Source: Gaiellasilicea sp963802765 (GTDB lineage Bacteria > Actinomycetota > Thermoleophilia > Gaiellales > Gaiellaceae). From it: DNA of 64,000 nt. The stretch lies in assembly GCA_963802765.1 (NCBI GenBank), contig CAWDJZ010000013.1:124001-188000 (forward strand). Reading direction: 5' to 3'. Shown in pieces: positions 33,570 through 43,366 of the stretch (within the stretch, counting starts at the first letter, position 1; every line of letters begins with the position of its first letter). The notes beneath the pieces were generated by a model that saw only the letters and a program-made list of their open reading frames with translations, was not told where the DNA came from and did no database searches. Both the position numbers and the translations under genes were made by a program.

Positions 33570-34847
33570 ATGCAGCGTCGCGTTCTCAACGGAAGGGGCG
33601 GTCGCAGGGTGGCCGTCATGCTGCTGGCGCTCGGCCTCGCCAGCATCGCGGGCAGCGTCCAGCAGGCATCGGCGAAGAAGGCCGCGCAGGATCCGATCGT
33701 CGTCGGCAGCACGCTCTCGTTGACCGGCTCGTTCGCCGCGACCGGGATCATCCACAAGGCCGCCGGCGAGGCGTACGTCCGGTGGCTCAACTCCAACGGC
33801 GGACTGCTCGGCCGGCCCGTCCAGTGGAAGCTCTACGACGACGAGTCCGACCCGGCCAAGGTCACGGCGCTCTACGAGCGGCTGATCAGCCAGGACCGCG
33901 TCGACCTGATCATGGGCCCGTATGCGACGCCGAACATCGTGGCGGCGCAGGCGGTGGCCGAACGGCACGGCTACGTCCTGCCGAACCACACTGCCGTCCT
34001 GACCTACGCCCTCACCTATCGATGCCAGTTCCCGACGTGGTCGACGGGTGGCAAGCCAAACCTCACGGTGCCGAAGACGGTCTTCACGGCGCTCAAGACG
34101 CAGCGACGGCCGCCGAAGACGATCGCCTTCGTCACGAACACCGGCGGCTCGACGAACTTCATCTCGTACGGACCGCCGAACTCGACCGAGGGCGGCGCGG
34201 TCGAGCAGGCCCGCAAGATGGGCTTCAACGTCGTGCTCGACCTCAAGTACCCGCCCACCGTCTCGGACTGGGGCTCGATCGCCGCGCAGGTCCGGGCGGC
34301 GAACCCCGATCTCGTCTGGAACAGCGGGCTCGCGACCGATCCGGTCAGCCTCATCCAGGCGATGGACCAGCTCAACTACCAGCCGCCGCAGTTCTTCACG
34401 CTCTTCCCGGCGCCGGGGCCGCTCCTCGCCCTCGGCGGCCGTGGCGACAAGGTGCTCTCGATCACGCTGTTCGAGCCGAACGGCAGGCTGCTGAAGCGCA
34501 TGGGAACCAAGGCGCAGACCATCGTCTCCCGCTTCGCCCAGAGTGCCGCCGCGAACGGGCTCAACTACCGCGTGTTCGACTCGCAGGCAACAGCGTCGTG
34601 GACGGCGTGGGAGGTCCTGACGGCCGGCGTCCGCGGCGCGCGCAGCCTCGACAACGAGCGTGTCTGCAACTACCTACGGGCGAACGGCTCCGACACGACG
34701 TTCGTCGGCAAGCTGAAGTTCAACCCCGCGCTGAACAACTTCTCCGTCGCGCGGAACCTCGTGAAGCAGATCCAGAACCGCCGCTGGGTCGTCGTGTGGC
34801 CGCCGACCCTCAGGGTCGCGAGGCTGCAGGGCCCGCCGGCGGGATAG
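33570..34847 (+). CDS. ABC transporter substrate-binding protein (branched-chain amino acid/amide type)
   Basis: Periplasmic-binding-fold lipoprotein-like or secreted receptor of 425 aa. Signal sequence VAVMLLALGLASIAGSVQQA after a basic N-terminus, then the Peripla_BP_6 fold: IVVGSTLSLTGSFAATG, AYVRWLNSNGGLLGRPV, ERLISQDRVDLIMGPYATPN. No lipobox Cys is evident. First gene of a five-gene operon with two permeases and two ATPases. The ligand may be an amide, urea-like or aromatic compound rather than an amino acid, given the catabolic surroundings; that is inference. Confidence 0.9.
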   Translation: MQRRVLNGRGGRRVAVMLLALGLASIAGSVQQASAKKAAQDPIVVGSTLSLTGSFAATGIIHKAAGEAYVRWLNSNGGLLGRPVQWKLYDDESDPAKVTALYERLISQDRVDLIMGPYATPNIVAAQAVAERHGYVLPNHTAVLTYALTYRCQFPTWSTGGKPNLTVPKTVFTALKTQRRPPKTIAFVTNTGGSTNFISYGPPNSTEGGAVEQARKMGFNVVLDLKYPPTVSDWGSIAAQVRAANPDLVWNSGLATDPVSLIQAMDQLNYQPPQFFTLFPAPGPLLALGGRGDKVLSITLFEPNGRLLKRMGTKAQTIVSRFAQSAAANGLNYRVFDSQATASWTAWEVLTAGVRGARSLDNERVCNYLRANGSDTTFVGKLKFNPALNNFSVARNLVKQIQNRRWVVVWPPTLRVARLQGPPAG

Positions 34848-34858
34848 CTGCGCCGTAA

Positions 34859-34894
34859 GGGTGGGAGGCGCCGCGCCTGCGGCGGCTCCCACCC
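34859..34894 (+). other. Stem-loop between binding protein and permease genes
   Basis: Sixteen-base arms GGGTGGGAGGCGCCGC / GCGGCGGCTCCCACCC with one mismatch and a four-base GCCT loop, and no T tract. In ABC operons such hairpins often protect the upstream message and lower permease expression relative to the binding protein. Confidence 0.6.
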
Positions 34895-34929
34895 GGAGGC
34901 CAGAGGCGCTAGCGTCGCGTGATTCGACG

Positions 34930-35802
34930 ATGACCACGTACGTGCAGGCCGGGGTTTCCGGAGTCATGATCGGAGGGCTCTACGCCGTGATGGCACTGGG
35001 CCTCTCATTGACGTGGGGCCTGCTGAGGGTGATCAACCTCGCCCACTTCGCGCTCATCCTGCTGGGCGCGTATGTCACCTACCAGGTCGCCACCTCCACC
35101 GGCGCCGACCCGTTGCTGGCCGCGTTCATCCTCGTGCCGTCGATGTTCGTCCTCGGCGTCGCGTTCCACTGGTTGATCGAGCGCTTCCAGGTCGACGAGT
35201 TCAACTCGCTGCTGCTGAGCTTCGGGCTCTTCATCATCGCGATCCGCCTCATCGACATCGTCTGGAGCGCCGACTTCCGGCAGATCGCTCGCGAGGACAA
35301 CCGGTACGCGTCCGAGGCGATCTTCGTCGGCAACATCGCCTTCCCGGTGCCGCAGCTGATGGCGTTCGGCGCAGCCCTCACCTTCGCGGTCGCGAGCTTT
35401 TTCATCCTGCGCGCGACCTACTTCGGGAAGGCGCTGCGCGCACTCGCCTACGACCGCGAGATCGCAGCCGCGTTCGGCGTGAACCCCCGCCGCGTCGGGA
35501 TGCTGGCCGCGGGGCTCGCCTCCGCGATGGCGGCCGTCGCCGGCGTCCTGATCGGCATCAACCAGGCCGTATTCCCGCAGCTCGCGTTCGAGTGGGTCGG
35601 CCTCATCTTCGCCGTCGTCATCCTCGGCGGCATCGGCAACCTGCTCGGCGCGGTCGGCGCCGGGATCCTCATCGGCCTCGTCGCCGGCCTGGTCGGCGTC
35701 GCATGGACGCCGCAGGGCGCGCCGCTCGTCGTCTTCCTGCTGCTCATCCTGGCCCTGCTGTTCCGGCCAAACGGGCTCTTCGGACGGCTGGGCGCGTCAT
35801 GA
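34930..35802 (+). CDS. livH: Branched-chain-type ABC permease LivH
   Basis: Membrane permease of 290 aa with about eight helices: GVMIGGLYAVMALGLSLTWG, LLRVINLAHFALILLGAYVT, and the EAA-like loop region ALRALAYDREIAAAFGVNPR, then AVVILGGIGNLLGAVGAGIL. ATG 34930 chosen because it begins the conserved N-terminal helix. The TGA overlaps the LivM ATG (ATGA). Confidence 0.93.
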   Translation: MTTYVQAGVSGVMIGGLYAVMALGLSLTWGLLRVINLAHFALILLGAYVTYQVATSTGADPLLAAFILVPSMFVLGVAFHWLIERFQVDEFNSLLLSFGLFIIAIRLIDIVWSADFRQIAREDNRYASEAIFVGNIAFPVPQLMAFGAALTFAVASFFILRATYFGKALRALAYDREIAAAFGVNPRRVGMLAAGLASAMAAVAGVLIGINQAVFPQLAFEWVGLIFAVVILGGIGNLLGAVGAGILIGLVAGLVGVAWTPQGAPLVVFLLLILALLFRPNGLFGRLGAS

Positions 35803-36953
35803 GGTGGGTTCAGCTCGCGGCGATCCTGGCCGTCGTGGGCGCGCTCGCCTTCCTGCCGAACCTCCAGGACGCGACCGGGTTCGCGCCGTTCTACCTCATC
35901 TACGCGTACTTCGTCTTTTTCTGGATCGCGCAGGCGACGAGCTGGAACATCCTCTCCGGCTACACCGGCTACTTCAGCTTCGGGCAGGGAGCGTTCTACG
36001 GCCTGGGCGTCTACACGGCCGGCGACCTCGTCACCCGCGAGGGCGTGAACTACTTCCTGACGATCCCGATCGCCGGGCTCGTCGCCGGCGGGCTCGGAGC
36101 GGCCATCGGCGCGCTCGCGTTCCGGCTGGGCTCGCTGCGGGGCGAGATCTTTGCATTGCTGACGCTGGCCGTAACGTTCACGCTGGCGTCGATCGCAGCG
36201 CTCTCGACGTGGGTGGACGGCGGCCAGGGGATCGCGATCGTCGTCCCCGACTACCCGAGCTTCCTCGGGGAGTTCCAGGACCTCATCTACCGCCTCGGGC
36301 TGGCCGTCGCCGCGCTCGCGGTCGTCACAGCCTTCCTCATCCAGACCTCGCGGTTCGGCTGGGGCCTCTTCTCGATCCGCGACGAGGAGGACGTGGCCGA
36401 GGAGCTGGGCGTGCCGACGTTCCGTTACAAGATGGTCGCGATCACGATCACCGGCGCCCTCGGAGGCCTGTCCGGCGCGGTGGCGGCGCTGCAGATCGGC
36501 TACCTCACCCCGGAGGGCGTCTTCTCGTTGACGGTGCCGCTGCTCGTCGTCGTCATGTGCGTGCTCGGCGGCCGGCAGCACTGGCTCGGGCCCGTCATCG
36601 GCGCGCTCGTCATCTACAGCCTCCAGGAGCGGCTCACGAACTCCGGGTTCGACGAGTGGGGGCAGGTGATCCTCGGCTCGATCCTCGTGGTCGTGATCCT
36701 CTTCGTTCCCGAAGGCCTGTACGCGCGGATCCGGAGCAGTCCGCAGCGCGCCGCGGCCGCCGGCCTGACGTTCGTGGTGACCGTGCTGGTCGCCGCCTTC
36801 GCCGGCTGGGGCATCGCGACCGACTGGCTCGGCACGGGCCTCGCCGCCGCGACGCTCGTCCTGCTCGTAGGCGGCTCCGGCACGCGCCGGCGCAGCAGCG
36901 AGGAGCGGAGCGAGCTCGCTGCCTCGCCGGTGAGGGACGCGGCGGCCAGATGA
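35799..36953 (+). CDS. livM: Branched-chain-type ABC permease LivM
   Basis: Membrane permease of 384 aa: SWNILSGYTGYFSFGQGAFY (family signature), LRGEIFALLTLAVTF, SIRDEEDVAEELGVPTFRYK (coupling loop) and GGRQHWLGPVIGALVIYSLQ. About ten helices, with an extra C-terminal hydrophobic pair (GLTFVVTVLVAAFAGWGIAT and TGLAAATLVLLVGG) followed by an arginine-rich tail. Start and stop overlap the neighbours by ATGA. Confidence 0.93.
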   Translation: MRWVQLAAILAVVGALAFLPNLQDATGFAPFYLIYAYFVFFWIAQATSWNILSGYTGYFSFGQGAFYGLGVYTAGDLVTREGVNYFLTIPIAGLVAGGLGAAIGALAFRLGSLRGEIFALLTLAVTFTLASIAALSTWVDGGQGIAIVVPDYPSFLGEFQDLIYRLGLAVAALAVVTAFLIQTSRFGWGLFSIRDEEDVAEELGVPTFRYKMVAITITGALGGLSGAVAALQIGYLTPEGVFSLTVPLLVVVMCVLGGRQHWLGPVIGALVIYSLQERLTNSGFDEWGQVILGSILVVVILFVPEGLYARIRSSPQRAAAAGLTFVVTVLVAAFAGWGIATDWLGTGLAAATLVLLVGGSGTRRRSSEERSELAASPVRDAAAR

Positions 36954-37670
36954 GCGCCGTGCCCCTGCTCGAGGTGGTCGGCGTCGAGAAGCGCTTCGGC
37001 GGCGTCCGTGCACTGGCCGGTGTCTCGCTCACCGTCGAGCGAGGCGAGGTCTTGGGGCTCGTCGGTCCCAACGGGTCGGGCAAGTCGACCCTGATCGCCG
37101 TCCTCACCGGCGTCCACGCCCCGACCGCCGGGCAGGTGCGGCTCGAGGGGCGCAGGATCGACCGGCTCCCGGCCCACGTTCGCTCACATCTCGGCGTCGC
37201 CCGCACGCACCAGATCCCGAAGCCGTTCGAGTCGATGACCGTGCTCGACAACGTGGCCGTCGCCTGCATGTTCGGCCGGCGCAGCCAGGGGCTCGAGGAG
37301 GCGCGCCGCCGCGCAGAGGAGTACCTCGACGTCGTCGGGCTCGGGGCTCGGTCCGACGCCGTGCCACGGGAGGTCAACCTGCACCAACGGCAGCTGCTCG
37401 AGCTCGCGCGCGCGCTCGCCACCCAGCCGACGCTGCTCCTCCTCGACGAGGTGCTCGCCGGCCTGAACCCGGCCGAGCTCGATGAGGCGCTCGCCGTCCT
37501 GCGGCGGATCCACGAGCGCGGCACGACGATCGTGCTCGTCGAGCACCTCATGCGAGTCGTGACCGGGCTCGCCACGCGCATCGTCGTGCTCGACCGCGGC
37601 GTCAAGCTCGCCGACGGCGAGCCGCGCGCCGTGATGAGCGACCCGGCCGTCCAGCGGGCCTACCTGGGGC

Positions 37671-37687
<17 letters not shown>
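36950..37687 (+). CDS. livG: ABC transporter ATPase LivG with degenerate signature motif
   Basis: ATPase of 245 aa. Walker A GPNGSGKST, Q-loop region ARTHQIPKPFESMTVLDNV, Walker B LLLLDEVLAGLNPAE, switch His in VLVEHLMRVV. The ABC signature normally LSGGQ/LSYGQ is replaced by NLHQRQLLELARAL, so the Ser-Gly-Gly core is missing. Length and everything else are normal. Pairs with LivF, whose signature is canonical. Confidence 0.92.
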
Positions 37688-38384
<697 letters not shown>

Positions 38385-38393
38385 AGCCCGCGC

Positions 38394-39570
38394 TCAGCGG
38401 ATCCGCTGCGGGCTCGCCTCGAACGCCCGCCGCAGCGCCGGCGGCATCGAGTCGAGGGTCTCGCGCGAGTACTCGACCCGGTGGCGGCCGGCCCCCAGCG
38501 CGAGCGCGGGCGGCCGGCGGCCGAAGCACGCGTCGCAGCGGCCGATCGAGCCGGTCGGGACGAACCTCCCGCATTCGGGGCAGCGGTCCCGGCGGCGGTG
38601 CGGTCTTCGCGTCGCATTGCGACGGTAGACGGCGAGGCGGTCGCGGAGACCGGGCCAACGCGGCAGCTCGACCTCCTCGACGAGAGTCCAGTTCAGCTCC
38701 AGCTCGCGGTGGAAGCGGACCGAGCCGGAGGCGCCCTCCGGCTCGCCGACATGGATGACGACGTCGCCTCCGTAGGCCCGGAGCGGCGCGTAGCTCGCCG
38801 CGTCGTCGTCGAACGGCGGCCAGCAGAGCAGGAGCGACCGGTCGGGGTGTCGGCGCGCCGCCTCGATCGCCGTGGCCCGGCTGACCTGCGTCCACCCGCG
38901 CGTGCGGCCGCGGTGGAAGGCGTTCGCGGCGCCGGGCCCCGGTGGGTGGAGGTCGTACGCAACGGCGTCGACGCCCTTCGCCTGCAGCAGCGCCGCCCAG
39001 TAGCCCGTGCCGGCGCCGCACTCGACGAGCGGCGCGTGCCGGGCGAGCGCGGCGAGCGCGTCGTCGCTCGGAATTGCCCACGCGAAGCGCTGCGCCAGCT
39101 CCCGGCGCCGCTCGGAGAGATCCAGCAGCTGTGCGAGGCCGAACGGCAGGCCCCAGTACGTCGGCCCGTCCGACGCCGCGACCGGGGCGGCGAGGAGCGC
39201 GACGAGCTCGAGGAAGGGGTTCTCGCCGCCACGGAGCCGGCGCCGGCCCTGCAAGCACCTCGAGCCGCGCGTGGTAGCGCTCGAGCCGGCGCACGGCCTC
39301 GCGCCACTCGCGCTCCGAGGCGACCGTCCACGGGTAGCGCGTCAGCAGCTCGTCGTACGTGCGGCAGGCGCGGAGCTCGGCGAGGCCCGGGGCGAGCCAC
39401 TTCGAGCGGCGCGCGGCGCGCCGTCCACGGGGGACGTGCCTCCAGCGGCCCGGCCCGGCCGGCCGCACGCCGAGTCCACAGTCGGCGCAGATCGGCCCGT
39501 CGTCGACGAGCACCCGCCGCCCGGCGTGGAGGAGCGGCAGGACGCGACCGGGGTGCGCGACGGCGCTCAT
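38394..39570 (-). CDS. SAM-dependent methyltransferase-like protein with Cys clusters, one +1 frameshift
   Basis: About 390 aa. An N-terminal segment has ICADCGLGV, DELLTRYPWTVASEREWREA; the central part holds the SAM-binding loop APLVECGAGTGYWAALLQAK and LLLCWPPFDDDAASY; the C-terminal part has two CxxC pairs, RCPECGRFVPTG and GRCDACFG, a likely zinc ribbon. Halves join near 39247 by skipping one base. Substrate unknown. ATG 39570 overlaps the stop of the upstream TIGR03943-like gene by four bases. Confidence 0.68.
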
Positions 39571-40641
39571 CCTTCCCCCGAGCCGGCAATGCGCCGGAAG
39601 AGCTCGGCGAGCGTGATCCGCGCCTCTCCCGCGCGGAGCCCGTCGAAGCAGCCGCGGAAAGCGGGGCGCTGGTAGCGGCGCGGCGGGCCGGCGAAGAGGC
39701 GTGCGGCCTCCACGTCGTTCCGGGCCTTCTCCGGCCAGGCGAGCGCGTCGTACGTGTACACCTTGCAGTGGGCGAAGTAGCGCTCGTAGACGCGCGCGGC
39801 GCGGCCCGTGAAGCCGGCGGCCTCGCCGCTGCGGCGCGACGTGGACTTCGTGCGGGCGGGCGTCGGGCTCACGGCCGGCGACGCTCCAGCGTCGCTCGAC
39901 GAGACGTACGGGGAGCTGGGCGCCGCCGTCCTCCGGATCCCCTCGGCTGCGACCACCAGCTGCGAGCCGCGGCGCGCGAGCCTGCCGGTCACGACGGCCC
40001 AGTCGTTCTCGGCCGGCCGCGGGGCGCGCCCGGGAGCGACGGGGACGACGATCGGCAGCGCGTCCGCGGCGCAGCAGGAGATGAAGAAGCGCGTGAGCCC
40101 GAACGTCCCGGGCGCGTCGCTCTCGTCCACGACGAGCCCGTGCACCCGCACGGGGGCGCCTGCGGCGAGTCCGAGCCCCGCGCCCTCCCGCGGACTGAGC
40201 GTCGCGACCGCGACGTCGAGGAACGGGGCGTCGAGGCTGCTCCTGCGTGGGCTCGAGTCCGGCAGCTGAGCGACGAGGACGGCGTTCGACGCCCGCTTCT
40301 TCGAGACGGCCTGGGCGCCGAGCTCGGGGGTGGGCACGACGAGGAGCGCGAGGATCGGCAGCACGAGCACGAGCGAGCCGGCGCCTTCGCCGCGGAGGAA
40401 CCGGAACGAACCGTCGGTTCCGTGCGCGGACGGAGGAGGCACATCGGTCCGGCGGCGGCGCGCGAAGCGCGACCAGCCCCTGCGCCGCGGCCGTCGCGCC
40501 GAGCGCGAGCGCGCCGAACGGGATCACCCACTGCGTGCGCGGCCCGAGGTAGCGCTCGCCCTCGCCGGTCGTCCAGAGCACGACGAAGAAGGCAGCCCAG
40601 GCGGCGAGCACGAGCGTGCGCAGCGCGGCCGAGCCGTTCAC
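39567..40641 (-). CDS. TIGR03943-family permease accessory protein with C-terminal extension, one +1 frameshift
   Basis: The N-terminus (ALRTLVLAAWAAFFVVLWTT, PFGALALGATAAAQGLVAL) and, after a break near 40470, LVLVLPILALLVVPTPELGA, FFISCCAADALPIVVPV and ENDWAVVTGRLARRG identify the TIGR03943 family, the usual partner of DUF318 permeases. Relatives end about here, but the frame continues about 115 residues (ARVYERYFAHCKVYTYDALA, ARITLAELFRRIAGS) with no known match; it may be a fusion or a second gene joined by an error. GTG 40641 overlaps the permease stop (GTGA). Confidence 0.75.
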
Positions 40642-41663
40642 GCGATCACCGCGTCGAAGAGGAGCGAGCCGGCAACGAGGAACGGGACTGCGATCGCGAT
40701 CAGCCGCAGCGCGAAGCCCCGCCTGAACGTGCCGCCGTAGAGCAGCACCAGCTTCGTGTCGGCCATCGGCCCGAAGACGAGGAAGGCGAGCTGCGAGCCC
40801 GGCGAGAAGGCCGTGAGCGAGACCGCCACGAACGCGTCGGCCTGCGAGCAGAGCGTCAGCGCGAACGCGAGCCCCATCAAGGCCAGCGCCGCGAGGACGG
40901 GCTCGCCGGCGACGCCGTTCACGACGTCCTGCGGCACCACGGTCTGCAGTGCCGCAGCCACCCCGGCGCCCAACACGATGAACTTGCCCATGAAGATGAC
41001 GTCGGCGGACAGGTGCTGGACGAGCGCTGCGCCGCGCGCCTCATGGACGTGTTCGTGCCCGTGCTCCTGCGAGGTCGGCTGCGGCCGCAGCAGCGCCTGC
41101 CGGCCGAGCCGGCCAACGACGAAGCCGACGAGCGCCGCGAGCGCGAGACCGAGGCCGGCCCGCCCGAGCGTCATCTCGAGCGAGCTGCCGCGGCCGGAGT
41201 ACGCAACCCACGTCGAGGCGAGCACGACGGGGTTGATCACCGGCGAGGCGAGCATGAACGCGATGCCCGCAGCCGGGTGCACGCCGCGGAGGATCAGCCG
41301 CCGCGCCACCGGAACCGAGCCGCATTCGCACACCGGGAACGCGAGGCCGCCGAGCGCCGCGCACGGCACCTGCACGCCGACCGGCAGCCGGCCGACTCGC
41401 GCGAACAGCCGCTCGGGGACGTAGACCGCGAGCGCCGCCGAGACGAGCGCGCCGAGCAGGATGAACGGCAGCGCCTCGACGACGATCGAGACGAAGACGA
41501 GGACGAAGGTCTCGACCTCGGCGACCTCGCCGGCGCCCGCGGACCGGGCAGCGACGACCGCGCCGGCGACGAGCGCGAGGACGCCCGCAAGGAGCAGGGG
41601 CTCGCGCCGCCCGGGCCGCCCGCGCGGCTCGACGCCGATCCGTTGCTCGACCGCGCTGACGGG
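40638..41663 (-). CDS. DUF318 permease (ArsP/YraQ-like)
   Basis: Membrane permease of about 341 aa: VSIVVEALPFILLGALVSAA, FPVCECGSVPVARRLILRG (family CECG motif), ASPVINPVVLASTWVAYSG, a His-rich cytoplasmic loop SQEHGHEHVHEARG, and LTLCSQADAFVAVSLTAFSP. The family includes ArsP organoarsenical and other efflux permeases. No ATG/GTG/TTG exists in the first 40 codons; the best match is AGGAG, five bases, then GTC at 41663, so a base error at the start is likely. Paired with the TIGR03943 gene. Confidence 0.82.
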   Translation of the reverse strand, partial: PVSAVEQRIGVEPRGRPGRREPLLLAGVLALVAGAVVAARSAGAGEVAEVETFVLVFVSIVVEALPFILLGALVSAALAVYVPERLFARVGRLPVGVQVPCAALGGLAFPVCECGSVPVARRLILRGVHPAAGIAFMLASPVINPVVLASTWVAYSGRGSSLEMTLGRAGLGLALAALVGFVVGRLGRQALLRPQPTSQEHGHEHVHEARGAALVQHLSADVIFMGKFIVLGAGVAAALQTVVPQDVVNGVAGEPVLAALALMGLAFALTLCSQADAFVAVSLTAFSPGSQLAFLVFGPMADTKLVLLYGGTFRRGFALRLIAIAVPFLVAGSLLFDAVIA

Positions 41664-41668
41664 GACTC

Positions 41669-43351
41669 CTAGCGGCCGAGCGAGCCGTCGTCGTGGACGA
41701 TCCGGCCGTCCACGACCGTGAGGCTCGAGCGGATCTGCTTCAGTTCCTCGTCCGGCACGGCGAAGTAGTCCTTGTTCAGCACGACGAGGTCGGCGAGCTT
41801 GCCGGTCTCGATCGTCCCGAGCTTGTCTTCCATGCGCAGGAACCAGCCGTTGTCGGCCGTGTAGAGCTGGAGCACCTCCTCTCGCGTGATTTTCTGCGCC
41901 GCGTTGATCTCCTGGCCCCGCGCGTTCCTGCCGGTCGTCGCGTAGTACATGTGGATCCAGGGGTTCATGGGCGCGATCTGCATGCCGTCCGAGCTCATCC
42001 CCGTCTGGATGCCGTTGTCGACGATCATCCGGAAGGGCGGGCCGTTGCCCGTCGCCGTGCCCGCGAGGTAGCGCCAGCCCGTCAGCGACAGCGCGCCGCC
42101 GATCGCCTTGAGCCGGTTCACCCACTCCTCCGTGATGAAGGGCACGTGCGCGACCACCCAGCGCAGGTCGGTGATCGGGAACTCGGCGTTCGCCGCCTCC
42201 CAGGCCGAGATCTCGGCGACGAAGTCCGTCGTGCCGAGCGAGTGCACCTCGGCGCGCCACCGCGCCTGTGCCACGGCGCGGGACGCCTCGATGAAGCTCG
42301 GCCCGGGCGGATACGACGCGATGAACTCGCCGATCCCCCCGGTGTTGAGCACGTCGTCCCCGAAGAACTGGAACTGGTTGCGCAGGCGGGCCTTCAGCTC
42401 GGGCAGCGCGAGATCGCTCTCCTGGTGGAGGAAGTTGATCTGCACGCGGGCGTCGAGCTTGCCCTCGCGGTGCACTTCGAGGAACGGATGCTGCATCGTG
42501 AAGTTGTCCTCGTGGGCGGCCCCGTCGGCCGGCGTGTCCGTCTTCTGGAAGGCGCCCTGGTCGACGTGCGTCGTGACGCCGAGGCCGAGCCCGTAGGTGA
42601 CGGCGTCGATCGTCCCACGCCGCCGCTGCTCGGGGTTGAGCAGCGTCTGGCGAAGGCGCAGCATCGCGAGTGCCGCCTGCTGTCCGGCCGTCGCGATCGC
42701 GCCGTTGTCGGCCACCGTCACGCCCTGGCTCTCGAAGAACGTCTTGCCGAGGCTGTTCGTCGTCGCCGGGCCGGTGAACCCCTGCAGGATGAAGGCCGGG
42801 TTGGCGGGCACCGCAGCGTCCAGCTCCTGGCGGGTGGGCAGCCGCAGTTCCGCGAAGTGGTTCACGTGGAAGCCGCCGATGGTCGTGATCCACGCGCCGG
42901 CCGGAATGCCGGCCGCGCGTGCCGCGTACGTCGCCTGTACGTCTGCGATCGAGTAGGCGTTCTCGAGCGGCGTGTGGTAGCCGGGCCGGTTGCCCATCAG
43001 GATGATGTGGTTGTGGTTGTCGATGATCCCGGGGACGACCGTGCGGCCCCGGAGGTCGATCGCTCGGCCGTGCCTGGGTGTGCCCTTGTCGACCTCGGCG
43101 AAGCGGCCGTTGCGGATGACCACGCCCGAGACGACGCGGTTGTCGCCGTCCATGGTGTGGATGCGGCCGTTGTAGAGGACGAGCTCCTCGTCGCCGCGCG
43201 GCGGCGGATCGGGCGCGGCGGCTGAACTCGCGGTCCCGAGCGCGGCGCCCGCTCCGCCGATTCCGAGTGCCGCGCCGGCGGCGGCGCCGCCGATGACGAA
43301 CTGCTTCCGCGAGATCCCGTGCTTGCGTTCGTCCTTGTCGTGCTCGGCCAT
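41669..43351 (-). CDS. Exported amidohydrolase family 3 (YtcJ-like), copy 1
   Basis: Intact, 560 aa. Twin-arginine-like signal with an Arg-Lys pair, GISRKQFVIGGAAAGAALGI, suggests export. Catalytic domain: VLYNGRIHTMDGDN, VVPGIIDNHNHIILMGNRP (HxH), mid-protein QINFLHQESDLALPELKARL, SSDGMQIAPMNPWIHMYYAT, and C-terminal GTIETGKLADLVVLNKDYF. Substrate unknown; family members hydrolyse N-acyl or N-formyl amides. Last of three tandem paralogs; 15 nt separate it from copy 2. Confidence 0.85.
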   Translation of the reverse strand: MAEHDKDERKHGISRKQFVIGGAAAGAALGIGGAGAALGTASSAAAPDPPPRGDEELVLYNGRIHTMDGDNRVVSGVVIRNGRFAEVDKGTPRHGRAIDLRGRTVVPGIIDNHNHIILMGNRPGYHTPLENAYSIADVQATYAARAAGIPAGAWITTIGGFHVNHFAELRLPTRQELDAAVPANPAFILQGFTGPATTNSLGKTFFESQGVTVADNGAIATAGQQAALAMLRLRQTLLNPEQRRRGTIDAVTYGLGLGVTTHVDQGAFQKTDTPADGAAHEDNFTMQHPFLEVHREGKLDARVQINFLHQESDLALPELKARLRNQFQFFGDDVLNTGGIGEFIASYPPGPSFIEASRAVAQARWRAEVHSLGTTDFVAEISAWEAANAEFPITDLRWVVAHVPFITEEWVNRLKAIGGALSLTGWRYLAGTATGNGPPFRMIVDNGIQTGMSSDGMQIAPMNPWIHMYYATTGRNARGQEINAAQKITREEVLQLYTADNGWFLRMEDKLGTIETGKLADLVVLNKDYFAVPDEELKQIRSSLTVVDGRIVHDDGSLGR

Positions 43352-43366
43352 GGTTCTCTCCTTTCG

